From an uncultured Oscillibacter sp. (lineage in GTDB: Bacteria > Bacillota > Clostridia > Oscillospirales > Oscillospiraceae): a stretch of DNA of 64,000 nt. Both the position numbers and the translations under genes were made by a program. The notes under the pieces were generated by a model. The model was not told the origin of the DNA. It worked only from the letters and a program-made list of their open reading frames with translations, and ran no database searches. Positions 48,366 through 56,931 of the stretch are shown here, piece by piece. The stretch is taken from the NCBI GenBank assembly GCA_910583785.1, contig CAJTZK010000005.1:73014-137013 (forward strand), written 5' to 3'. How positions within the stretch are numbered: position 1 is the first letter of the stretch; the number at the start of each line of letters is the position of its first letter.

Positions 48366-48842
48366 ATGAACCGTATCAGCAAGGAAAACTATTACCTGGA
48401 CATTGCCCAGACCGTCTTGGAGCGGGCCACCTGCCTCCGGCGGGTCTATGGGGCCATCATCGTGAACAACGATGAAATCATCTCCACGGGCTACAACGGC
48501 GCCCCCAGGGGACGGGCCAACTGCGTGGACATGGGCTATTGCTCCCGGGAGGCCCTCCAGGTTCCCCGGGGGGAGCGCTACGAGCTCTGCCGCAGCGTCC
48601 ACGCCGAGGCCAACGCCATCATCTCCGCCGCCCGGAAGGATTGCGCGGGGGGCACCCTCTACCTGGCCGGGCGGGACGCCCAGACCGGGGCGCTGCTGGG
48701 GGACGCCACCTCCTGCTCCATGTGCCGCCGCCTGATCATCAACGCGGGGCTGGAGCGGGTGGTCATCCGCCGGACGGAGACGGAGTTTGAGGTCATTTCC
48801 GTGTCCGCCTGGATCGCGGAAGACGACGCCGTCCCGGTCTGA
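48366..48842 (+). CDS. dCMP deaminase-family protein
   Basis: 158 residues. The zinc deaminase motifs are SVHAEANAII (HAE) and ATSCSMCRRLI (PCxxC-like, with S for P), and the N-terminal segment TCLRRVYGAIIVNNDEIISTGYNGAPRG is typical of deoxycytidylate deaminases. It should convert dCMP to dUMP; ComEB-like roles are possible. AAAAGGGGGGC before ATG. The replacement of the usual Pro by Ser ahead of the first cysteine is unusual but occurs in some members. Confidence 0.88.
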   Translation: MNRISKENYYLDIAQTVLERATCLRRVYGAIIVNNDEIISTGYNGAPRGRANCVDMGYCSREALQVPRGERYELCRSVHAEANAIISAARKDCAGGTLYLAGRDAQTGALLGDATSCSMCRRLIINAGLERVVIRRTETEFEVISVSAWIAEDDAVPV

Positions 48843-48868
48843 GGGACGCGACGAAAGGGAGTATTTGC

Positions 48869-51172
48869 TTGAAAGCGGGACTTGTCACCTTCTATCACCT
48901 GCACCACTACGGGGCGGTGCTCCAGGCTGTGGCCACCCAGAGGGCCCTGGCCTCCCTGGGCTGGGACTGCGAGACCATCGACTATTTCGTGGGCCAGGAC
49001 ATCCGTATCCTCAAGCCCCCCACCAGCCCCGGGCGGGCGGCGGGCGACGCCTACAACGCCCTGCACTACCCCGCCCTGAAACGCCGCTGGCATCGGTTCG
49101 AGGACTTTTCCAAGGCCCACCTGAACCTGACCGCCCGCCGCTATGAGAGCTGGGAGGCCCTGCGGGCGGCGGCCCTGCCCTATGGCCTGCTGGTCTCCGG
49201 CAGCGACCAGATCTGGAACCCCGCCATCTTCCCCGATGGGCGCTTTGACCCCGTGTTCTTCGGGACCTTCTCCCCCCTGCGGAAAATCGCCTACGCCCCC
49301 TCCTTCGGCGTGAGCCGCCTCCCGGAGGGAATGGAGGAGGAACTGAAGGGCTATCTGGAGGGCTTTTCCCATCTCTCCGTCCGGGAGGCCTCCGGCCGGG
49401 ACATCGTCCGGGACGCCGCAGGACGGGAGGCGGAGGTGGTCCTGGACCCCACGCTGCTGCTGCCGGCGGAGGACTGGTCCGCCCTGGCGGCGGAACGGAC
49501 GGTCCGGGGGGAGTATATCCTCTGCTACTGCATTTCCCGCTCCGGGGCCCTGGAGCCCTATCTCCGCCGCCTGGCGGAGGAAACCGGGCTGCCCGTGGTC
49601 CAGCTCTGCGGCACCCGGCGGAAGCTCCACCCCAAGGCGAAGATGGTCTTTGACGCGGGCCCGGCGGAGTTTTTGAGCCTGTTCCGGGACGCCGCCTACG
49701 TCTGCACCAACTCCTTCCATGGGACGGTGTTCTCCGTCCAGTTCCGGCGGCCCTTCTTCACCGCCGTGGCCCCGGCGGAGCTGCGGGAGCCGGAGCGGTC
49801 CCGGACCTTCAGCCTGCTGAGCCGCCTGGGCCTGACGGACCGGGTGGTGGGCAAGGGCGACGCCGCCGGACTGCGGGACGTCCCTGGCTGGGCCGCCGCG
49901 GAGGAGCGCCTGGCCGCCGCCCGGGCGGCGGCCCTGGCCTACTTAAAGGCCGCCCTGGCGGACGAGCCCTGGGAAGGGGCCGGAAACGCCCCCCAGGAGC
50001 GGGAAGAGGGCCCCCTCCTGGCGGACCGGGCCTGCTGCACCGGGTGCTCCGCCTGCGCTGCCGTCTGCCCCAAGGACGCCATCACCCTGGCCCGGGACAA
50101 GGAGGGCTTCGCCTTCCCCGCTGTGGACCTGGGGAAGTGCGTCCGCTGCGGCCTCTGTACCAAAACCTGCCCCATGCTCCGCCAGCGGGAGAAGAAGCCC
50201 CTGCCCGCCGCCTTCGCGGCCTGGAACAAAGAGGCGGACGTCCGGCGGGACTCCACCTCCGGAGGGGCCTTTTCCGCCCTGGCGGACTATGTGCTGGAAG
50301 GGGGCGGCGTGGTCTTCGGCGCGGCCCTGGACGGGAGGCAGCACCTGCGGCACACCGCCTGCTTCCGGAAGGAGGACCTCTGGCGGCTCCGGGGGGCCAA
50401 GTACGTCCAGAGCGACCTGGAGGGCGTGTTCCGGGAGGTGAAAAAGTGCCTGGAGACCCGGCAGGTCCTCTTCTCCGGCACCCCCTGCCAGGTGGACGGG
50501 CTGTACCGCTTCCTGGGCTGCCGCCCGGAGGACCTGACCACCTGCGACCTGGTGTGCCACGGCGTGCCCTCCCCCGGCGTGTGGGAGGACATGGCCCGCT
50601 ATATTGAGAAGAAGCGGGGCCGGGAGCTCCAGACCGTCCGCTTCCGCAACAAGGTGGAGGGCTGGCAGAACAGCCACTTCACCGCCGTTTACGACGACGG
50701 CACCGTGGACACCCATCCCCTCTTTGAGACGGAGTACGGCCGGGCCTTTGGCCGGGCGCTGTTCCTGCGGCCCTGCTGCTACCGCTGCCCCTACGCCTGC
50801 ATGAACCGGACGGGGGACTTCACCCTGGGGGACCTCTGGGGCCTCCGGCCCGACGAGCTCCCGGAGCAGCAGCAAAAGGGCGTCAGCCTCCTGCTGGTAA
50901 ACACCCCTCACGGGAGCTACGTCTTCGACCAGCTTCCCCTGGCCCGCCAGCCCTTTCCCGTGGAGCGGGCCATCGCCGGGAACCCCCGGCTGGCCTCCCC
51001 CACCGCCCAGCCGCCGGAGCGGGCCGCCTTCTTCGCCGCCTACGCCCTGGACCCCTTTGACCAGGTGGCCCGGAAGTTCTGCTCCCTGCCGCCCCTCCCC
51101 GTCCGGGCCGCCGGAAAGGTGCTCTCGCCAGAGGTGAAGGCGCGGGTGCGGAAGGCGCTGAAAAAAGGGTAA
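48869..51172 (+). CDS. Fusion of polysaccharide pyruvyl transferase and F420 hydrogenase/dehydrogenase beta-subunit-like domain
   Basis: 767 residues from TTG at 48869, with AAAGGGAG seven bases upstream. Residues about 1-365 are a pyruvyl transferase-like domain (YHLHHYGAVLQAVATQ, VSGSDQIWNP, TNSFHGTVFS). A ferredoxin module with two CxxCxxCxxxC sets (CCTGCSACAAVCP, CVRCGLCTKTCP) follows at about 385-440. Residues about 455-760 match the FrhB/FdhB family (STSGGAFSALADY, FSGTPCQVDGL, DLVCHGVPSP, GDLWGL). This three-part architecture is known in gut Firmicutes and Bacteroides polysaccharide loci. The job may be redox-linked modification of glycan, not established. Confidence 0.88.
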   Translation: MKAGLVTFYHLHHYGAVLQAVATQRALASLGWDCETIDYFVGQDIRILKPPTSPGRAAGDAYNALHYPALKRRWHRFEDFSKAHLNLTARRYESWEALRAAALPYGLLVSGSDQIWNPAIFPDGRFDPVFFGTFSPLRKIAYAPSFGVSRLPEGMEEELKGYLEGFSHLSVREASGRDIVRDAAGREAEVVLDPTLLLPAEDWSALAAERTVRGEYILCYCISRSGALEPYLRRLAEETGLPVVQLCGTRRKLHPKAKMVFDAGPAEFLSLFRDAAYVCTNSFHGTVFSVQFRRPFFTAVAPAELREPERSRTFSLLSRLGLTDRVVGKGDAAGLRDVPGWAAAEERLAAARAAALAYLKAALADEPWEGAGNAPQEREEGPLLADRACCTGCSACAAVCPKDAITLARDKEGFAFPAVDLGKCVRCGLCTKTCPMLRQREKKPLPAAFAAWNKEADVRRDSTSGGAFSALADYVLEGGGVVFGAALDGRQHLRHTACFRKEDLWRLRGAKYVQSDLEGVFREVKKCLETRQVLFSGTPCQVDGLYRFLGCRPEDLTTCDLVCHGVPSPGVWEDMARYIEKKRGRELQTVRFRNKVEGWQNSHFTAVYDDGTVDTHPLFETEYGRAFGRALFLRPCCYRCPYACMNRTGDFTLGDLWGLRPDELPEQQQKGVSLLLVNTPHGSYVFDQLPLARQPFPVERAIAGNPRLASPTAQPPERAAFFAAYALDPFDQVARKFCSLPPLPVRAAGKVLSPEVKARVRKALKKG

Positions 51173-51225
51173 AGGCCGATACGGATTGTAGAACTTTTTA
51201 TTAAAATAACGAATTGTATCAAAAA

Positions 51226-51255
51226 CCACGGCCAGCCGGATTCCGGCTGGCCGTG
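51226..51255 (-). terminator. Terminator of the cysteine peptidase gene
   Basis: 14-bp perfect stem (CCACGGCCAGCCGG/CCGGCTGGCCGTGG); on the minus strand it is followed by TTTTTG. Confidence 0.9.
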
Positions 51256-51259
51256 GGCC

Positions 51260-52300
51260 CTATTCTTCCGGCATGGACAGCATCCACAGGGGCGCCCCGT
51301 CGTGGCGGCTGGGGGAGAGCTCCTCCAAAATCAGGGACAGGTCCCAGGGGATCAGGCTCCGCTCCCGGCTGGCGGGGTCCGCCACCAGGATTTCCCCGCT
51401 CAGGGTTGTACCCCGGAGGAGGATGAAGTGCCCGCCCTTGGTAAAGTGCCCCTTGGTCATCAAGGCCACGGCGATGTCCCCGGTGGTCAGGCGGCGGTAG
51501 ATGTCGTCCGGCTCCAGGGCCTCCAGGTCCAGGGGCTCGCAGCCCAGGCCGTAGGCCTCCGCCACGCCGGGGACGATGGAGAGATAGGAGCCGTGGCCCT
51601 TGCACCAGTAGCCCCGCTTGACGCAGAGGGCGGCCATGTCCGCCGGGTCCACGGCCTCCCCCGTCAGGGAGGAGACCGCCATGGCCATGGCGGTGGGGCC
51701 GCAGCCGTGGGTGGCCAGGGGGTCCGAGCCATAGGACTGGTCCCCCCGGGCCCCGTCGGTCTGGTTGAAGTAGGTGACGTCCACCCCGCCGCCCGTGAGG
51801 ACCTCCTGGCCCTCCCGGAGGATGAGGGAGCTGATGAGGGGGTCCAGGATGTCCTTCGGGGGCGCGATCTCCGGCTGGGCCAGGGTGGAATCCGTCTCCG
51901 CCAGGGGTTCCGGCGGCGGGGCGGCGGCTTCCTCCATCCAGTCCCGGAGGGCGTCCCTGGCCTCCCCGGTCCGGGAGGCCAGGGCGGCGGCGGCCCGGCC
52001 CGCCTGTCCCGCCGCGGCGCTTCCCGCCCGGCCCACGGCCTCCAGGGCCCGGCCCGCCGCCTGGACCGCCTGGTGGGCGGTTTCCCGCACGGGCTCCATC
52101 AGCTCCTCGTAGAGGGCCGGGGCAAACTGGCGGCAGGCCGCCAGCTCCGCCCCGCCCACGCAGGCCAGGGCCAGCAGGACCAGGGTGGCATACCGGGCCC
52201 AGCGGGCCCGCTTTTTTGAGCCGGAGGGCGGTCTGGGCCGCTTTTTCAAACGGCGCAGCTCCTCCAGGGCTGGGTCCTCCGGGGGAAACGGTCGGCGCAT
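51260..52300 (-). CDS. Membrane-anchored C39-like cysteine peptidase
   Basis: 346 residues from ATG at 52300 (AAAGGAGA upstream). A basic N-terminus and one membrane helix (about 42-60) precede an alanine-rich helical stalk (about 70-120). The C-terminal 190 residues have YFNQTDGARGDQSYG, THGCGPTAMAMAVSSL with the catalytic cysteine, GHFILLRG with the catalytic histidine, and VADPASRERSL with the likely aspartate: the C39/C70-like papain fold. It should cut a peptide outside the cell. Its promoter spacer contains nine G. Confidence 0.82.
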   Translation of the reverse strand: MRRPFPPEDPALEELRRLKKRPRPPSGSKKRARWARYATLVLLALACVGGAELAACRQFAPALYEELMEPVRETAHQAVQAAGRALEAVGRAGSAAAGQAGRAAAALASRTGEARDALRDWMEEAAAPPPEPLAETDSTLAQPEIAPPKDILDPLISSLILREGQEVLTGGGVDVTYFNQTDGARGDQSYGSDPLATHGCGPTAMAMAVSSLTGEAVDPADMAALCVKRGYWCKGHGSYLSIVPGVAEAYGLGCEPLDLEALEPDDIYRRLTTGDIAVALMTKGHFTKGGHFILLRGTTLSGEILVADPASRERSLIPWDLSLILEELSPSRHDGAPLWMLSMPEE

Positions 52301-52335
52301 GGCGAATCTCCTTTGGGTTCCCTTCAAGTTGCTTG

Positions 52336-52365
52336 ATTATACCACACCCTGCCCCCCCCCTTCAA
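52336..52365 (-). promoter_or_regulatory. Promoter of the cysteine peptidase gene, with a G9 tract in the spacer
   Basis: Reverse strand TTGAAG (52360-52365) and TATAAT (52336-52341), with TGG before the -10 box. The spacer is 18 bases and half of it is a run of nine G (52352-52360 as C on the plus strand, sharing the last base with the -35 box). Confidence 0.7.
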
Positions 52366-52588
52366 GGGCGGCGTCGGTTTTGCCGGAAAAAGGTTCTTCC
52401 TGTGGGAAATCGACAAAAAACGCGCCCTTCCCGGCCTCCCCAAGGAGGGTCCTTCTGTAAATGATACCAAAATGTTGCCGCATGTTCACATTTTGTTCAT
52501 GATTATAAAGGCGCTTTCCGGTATGGTATAAAGAGTAATCTTATCTGATTTAGATGATCCAATTTTCGGCAGGCACGGAGGTAACCTT

Positions 52589-55500
52589 ATGAAGAGATTT
52601 TGGAAGAAACAACTCCCGGCGTTCGCTCTGGCGCTGGTGATGCTGGCGGGCCTCGTCCCCGCCGCCCTGGCGGCGCCGGGCGCCACAGAGGGAGGGGACT
52701 GCACCTCCGCCAATCGGCAGCACGCCTGGGACAGCGGCAAGGTATACGAGGAACCCACCTGCGTAAAAAAGGGCACCCGGGTTTACCTGTGCCAGACGTG
52801 CAAGAAGTCCTTCACCGAGGATATTCCCGCCACGGGCAACCACGATATGCAGACGGCTCCCGGCGGCACCCCGGCCACCTGCGTTACGCCGGGCTATGAG
52901 AAACTGAAATGCAGCAAGTGCGACGCCGAGGGGACGAAGGCGATTCCCGCCACCGGGAAGCACACCCCCAACTCCAACGGCGTCTGCACCGTCTGCAGCC
53001 AGCTGGTGGTGACGGAGGCGGACTACTGCACCGTCACCTTCCGGGCGGGCAGCAGCACCACCACGGAGCGGGTGCGCAAGGGCAGCGCCCCTGCGGGCCT
53101 TTCGAACCGCCCCGGGCTGGCCAGCGTCCCCGGCAGCCACGTCTTCGTGGGCTGGCTGAAGAGCAGCACCGCCGCCCCCGGCTACCGGGACCAGTCCACG
53201 GTGCCCGCCGGGACCACCGTCAGCAGCGCCGCGACCTACACCGCCCTGTACCGCCTGAACGCCACGGGGCAGAACGTCTCCGTCACCGTGGGCGCCACCG
53301 CCGGGAAGCTGGCGGGAGCGGACATCCGCAGCGAGGTGGCCCGCCTCTTCGGGACCCTCACGGGGGAGAGCAGCTTCTCCAGCATCTCCTTTGCCTCCTC
53401 CACCAGCGGCAGCGGGAGGCTCTACCACAACAGCAAGCAGGACTCCCTCTGGAACCGCTATAACTACAATGAACTCTCCAGCTACATCTACTACGTGCCC
53501 AGCAGTTCCGGGAGCCTCAGCGTGGCCTATACCGCCGTGGACAAGTACAACAACCAGGTCTCCGGCACCATCACCTTCTCTGGCACGGTTACGAACTCCT
53601 CCGACATCGTCCTCCGGGTGGCCCCCGGCGGCACGGTGTACTTCAAGGTCTCCCGGTTTGAAGAGGCCTATGAAAAGCTCAGCGATGACAGCGCCTCGCT
53701 GAAACGGGTGGACTTCCTGGTGGGCTCCGATTATAAGAATTTTGACGGAGCGCTCTACACCGGGAGCCGCTCCCTGGACCGGGACGACCTGGAGTATTAT
53801 GAGTTTTACACCGATGACAAGCGGGACGGGGATTACGCCCTGGATACCGTCAGCTTCCGGGCGGACGCCCGGGCGGATGTGGGGGACGAGCTGGCCATAA
53901 CCGTCCGCTACTACGACCGCTATACCCACTACGACGGGACCCTCCGCATCGTCGTGGACAAGGACGGCAAGCAGGACGGCGAGGTGGTCTACCGGGTGGC
54001 CCCCGGCGGCTCCGTTACCTTCAACCGCAGCGACTTTAACCAGGCCTACCAGGACCTGGCCAACACCAGCCGGACGCTGAACTACGTGGAGTTCGTCCCT
54101 GGGGACGCCTACACCTCCTTTGCCGGGAAGATCAGCGTCTCCGGGCACTCCGACTACACCAAGAACGAGCTGTCCCGGGAATGGTTCTACTATTCCACGG
54201 ACCGGAGGGACAGCTATGGCATTGACGACCTGGTCTTCCGGGCCGCCAGCGGCGCCAAGGACGGGGACTATCTGGAGATTCCCTTCTGGGCCTGCTACGA
54301 CCGGGACGACGAGGTGAAGTGCACCCTGCGGATCGTCATTGACAAGAACGGCTCCCAGGATACCGTCACCCTGAACGTGGCCCCCGGGGCCACCGCCCGG
54401 CTGGACAAGGAGGCCTTCAACAAGGTCTACCAGTACCTCTCCGGGTACAACAAGCGGACCATCACCGCCGTGTCCTTCTACGCGCCGGACAGCTACCGGA
54501 ACTTTGACGGCGCGCTGTACGTGAAGAACACGGACCTCCGGCTCCAGGACCTGACCCACGACGAGACCTGGTTCTACTACAGCTCCAGCGGCGCGGGGCG
54601 GAACGACTACCTGCTGGAGGACGTGACCTTCCAGGCGGACCGGGACGCCCGGGAGAACGCCAGCCTGGCCATTCCCTTCCGGGCCTACTACAGCAACGAC
54701 CGGGACGACTATGAGGAGGGCACCTTCCGCATCGTGGTGACCTCCGAGGCCAACACCATCACCTATGAGGCGGCCCCCGGCGGCTCCGTCGCCTTCGTTG
54801 CCAGCGATTTCAACCGGGCCTACCAGACCATGTCCGGCACCAGCCGGACCATCAAGTACGTGGCCTTCGAGGCGGGCAGCGACTACGCCAGCTTCGCCGG
54901 GAAGCTCTACACCGGGAACGTGCCCCTGGCCCGCAGCAGCCTCACCTACAGCCAGACCCAGTTCTACAACGGGACTCCCAACTACGGCACCTATTCCATC
55001 GGCAGCCTCTATTTCCGGCCCGACGCCGCCGCTAAGGACGGCAGCACCCTGACCATGCCCTTCCGGGCCTACTACGACAGCGGCGACTATGAGCAGGGCA
55101 CGCTGAAGCTGGTGGTGGGCTCCGGCGGCGACATCGCCTATACCGTCACCCCCGGCAAGACGGTGAACTTCGACCGGACCAAGTTCGACGACTTCTTCCG
55201 CAAGACCTACTCCAGCTCCAGCCTGGACTACGTGGTCTTCGACGTGCCCGGCACCGCCGATTTTCCGGATGCCTCCGGAACCCTTTACGCCGGGTACAAC
55301 ACCAGCTACTCCGTCTCCTTCACCCGCAGCAGCCTCCGGGATGTCCGGTTCTATTACAACCCCAATGACGCGGGCCGGACGGATTACGCCCTGAACGACT
55401 TGACCTTCGCCGCCGCCAACTCCTTCACCAGCGGCAAGGTGTCCCTGCGCTTCACCGCCTATGGAACCAATGACCGCTTTGTGGAGGGGACCCTGGTCGT

Positions 55501-56764
55501 CACCCCGGCGGGGGCCTCCCTGTCCTCCAACGTGGCGGGCAGCGTGCGCTACGCCGTCACCAGCGGCACCAACGTCCAGATCAGCTCCAACGACCTGGCC
55601 CGGTTCTACAAGAGCGCCTATCCCGCCGGGATCCTCCAGTACGTGGTGTTCAGCGACGTGCCCGCCACCGGGGCCCTGTACTACAACTACTACGGCGCCA
55701 GCCGTTACGGGGCCTCCTCCCGGGAGCAGGTCACCGCGTCCAACCGTAGCCGGAACTTCTACGTGAGCCCCGCCTCCCAGACCGAGTACGCCCTGACGGA
55801 GCTGACCTATGTGCCCTCCGGGTCCAACTACTGCGCCTCCATCCCCTTCACGGCCTACGGCACCAACGGCCAGTCCGTCACGGGAGGCATCCTCATCAGC
55901 GTTACCAACAAGACCGTTTCCGAAGTCTACGGCCCCACGCCCAAGAATACGGCCGTGACCTTCCCGGCTTCCTCCATCGCCGCCGCCGTGGCCGCCGCCA
56001 CGGGCACCACCCCCAGCGGCATCCAGCTGCTGAAGCTCCCCGCCGCCAATGTGGGCGCTATCTACGAGGGCTCGGGCAATACCCCCGCCAGCACCACCAC
56101 GGTTTACGGGTACAACACCGGGGTCCAGCAGCTGGGCCAGCTGCGCTTTGTGCCCCAGACCGGGTACACGGGCCCGGTGGAGATTCCCTACGTGGCCCTG
56201 AATGCCAGCAACGTTCCCATCGCCTCCGGCATGTTCTCCATGGGCGTGCTGAACACCAACAAAAAATTCGGGGACATCAACGCCGCCACCTGGTGCTATA
56301 AGTACGTAACGGAACTGGCGGACGCCGCCGTCATCGACGGGTACGCCGACGGGAACTTCAAACCCGACAGCACCATCACCTACGGCGCGGCCCTGAAGCT
56401 CATCATGCTGGCGGCGGGCTATCCCGAGCAGGCTCCCACCACCGCCGGGAGCACCTTCAGCGGCTACCTGGCCAAGGCCCAGGCCGACGGCCTGGTCACC
56501 CGGAGCAACGTGGCCCTGAACGGGCCCATCACCCGCCTCCAGGTGGCCCAGCTGGCCGCCGGGGCGCTGAAGCTGGACATCAACAACCTCTCCAGCGTAA
56601 AGCCCTTTACCGACACCTCCGACGTCTATGTCCAGGCCCTGAACGCCGCAGGCATTGTGGAAGGCTACTTCAGCAACGGCACCAGTACCTTCCGCCCCTC
56701 CGGCACGCTGACCCGGGGCCAGGTTTCCGCCATCGTCTGGCGGATGCGGAACTACCAGAAGTAA
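52589..56764 (+). CDS. Giant SLH surface protein with tandem unclassified repeats
   Basis: 1391 residues. A signal peptide ends at about residue 28. Residues 30-150 carry two CxxC-containing, His-rich modules (CVKKGTRVYLCQTCKK; YEKLKCSKCDAEG). A sequence of tandem repeats of about 110-135 residues follows from about 345 to 1120, each starting with a strand of the type VAPGGSVTF, then NxxYxxLS, YVEFxxGxxYxxF(A/D)G, FYY, and ending with GTLRIVV. The C-terminal 170 residues have three SLH units (KFGDINAATWCY, ITRLQVAQ, PFTDTSDVYVQALN). It should coat the wall. The repeat domain is not one I can name. No -35/-10 pair is clear upstream; TGGTATAAA lies 60 bases before the start. Confidence 0.9.
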   Translation: MKRFWKKQLPAFALALVMLAGLVPAALAAPGATEGGDCTSANRQHAWDSGKVYEEPTCVKKGTRVYLCQTCKKSFTEDIPATGNHDMQTAPGGTPATCVTPGYEKLKCSKCDAEGTKAIPATGKHTPNSNGVCTVCSQLVVTEADYCTVTFRAGSSTTTERVRKGSAPAGLSNRPGLASVPGSHVFVGWLKSSTAAPGYRDQSTVPAGTTVSSAATYTALYRLNATGQNVSVTVGATAGKLAGADIRSEVARLFGTLTGESSFSSISFASSTSGSGRLYHNSKQDSLWNRYNYNELSSYIYYVPSSSGSLSVAYTAVDKYNNQVSGTITFSGTVTNSSDIVLRVAPGGTVYFKVSRFEEAYEKLSDDSASLKRVDFLVGSDYKNFDGALYTGSRSLDRDDLEYYEFYTDDKRDGDYALDTVSFRADARADVGDELAITVRYYDRYTHYDGTLRIVVDKDGKQDGEVVYRVAPGGSVTFNRSDFNQAYQDLANTSRTLNYVEFVPGDAYTSFAGKISVSGHSDYTKNELSREWFYYSTDRRDSYGIDDLVFRAASGAKDGDYLEIPFWACYDRDDEVKCTLRIVIDKNGSQDTVTLNVAPGATARLDKEAFNKVYQYLSGYNKRTITAVSFYAPDSYRNFDGALYVKNTDLRLQDLTHDETWFYYSSSGAGRNDYLLEDVTFQADRDARENASLAIPFRAYYSNDRDDYEEGTFRIVVTSEANTITYEAAPGGSVAFVASDFNRAYQTMSGTSRTIKYVAFEAGSDYASFAGKLYTGNVPLARSSLTYSQTQFYNGTPNYGTYSIGSLYFRPDAAAKDGSTLTMPFRAYYDSGDYEQGTLKLVVGSGGDIAYTVTPGKTVNFDRTKFDDFFRKTYSSSSLDYVVFDVPGTADFPDASGTLYAGYNTSYSVSFTRSSLRDVRFYYNPNDAGRTDYALNDLTFAAANSFTSGKVSLRFTAYGTNDRFVEGTLVVTPAGASLSSNVAGSVRYAVTSGTNVQISSNDLARFYKSAYPAGILQYVVFSDVPATGALYYNYYGASRYGASSREQVTASNRSRNFYVSPASQTEYALTELTYVPSGSNYCASIPFTAYGTNGQSVTGGILISVTNKTVSEVYGPTPKNTAVTFPASSIAAAVAAATGTTPSGIQLLKLPAANVGAIYEGSGNTPASTTTVYGYNTGVQQLGQLRFVPQTGYTGPVEIPYVALNASNVPIASGMFSMGVLNTNKKFGDINAATWCYKYVTELADAAVIDGYADGNFKPDSTITYGAALKLIMLAAGYPEQAPTTAGSTFSGYLAKAQADGLVTRSNVALNGPITRLQVAQLAAGALKLDINNLSSVKPFTDTSDVYVQALNAAGIVEGYFSNGTSTFRPSGTLTRGQVSAIVWRMRNYQK

Positions 56765-56765
56765 T

Positions 56766-56812
56766 CCAAGGCCCAGGGGCCGCCCGGAAGGGCGGCCCTT
56801 GGTTTCGTCATT
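56766..56812 (+). terminator. Terminator of the SLH repeat protein
   Basis: GGGCCGCCC/GGGCGGCCC stem, extended by CCAAGG/CCTTGG, then TTTCGTCATTTT. Confidence 0.85.
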
Positions 56813-56863
56813 TTGCCCTTCCGGAGGCCCCGGAGAAAGGGGAACCTTTCGGAAAAGTTTCTC

Positions 56864-56892
56864 TTTACAAATAAATTTCCCTCCTATATAAT
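56864..56892 (+). promoter_or_regulatory. Promoter of prfB
   Basis: TTTACA (56864-56869) and TATAAT (56887-56892) with a 17-base spacer, 39 bases before ATG. Confidence 0.8.
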
Positions 56893-56931
56893 ACTAAGGC
56901 TAGGAAAATCTGTAAGGATGGAGAATACGCC

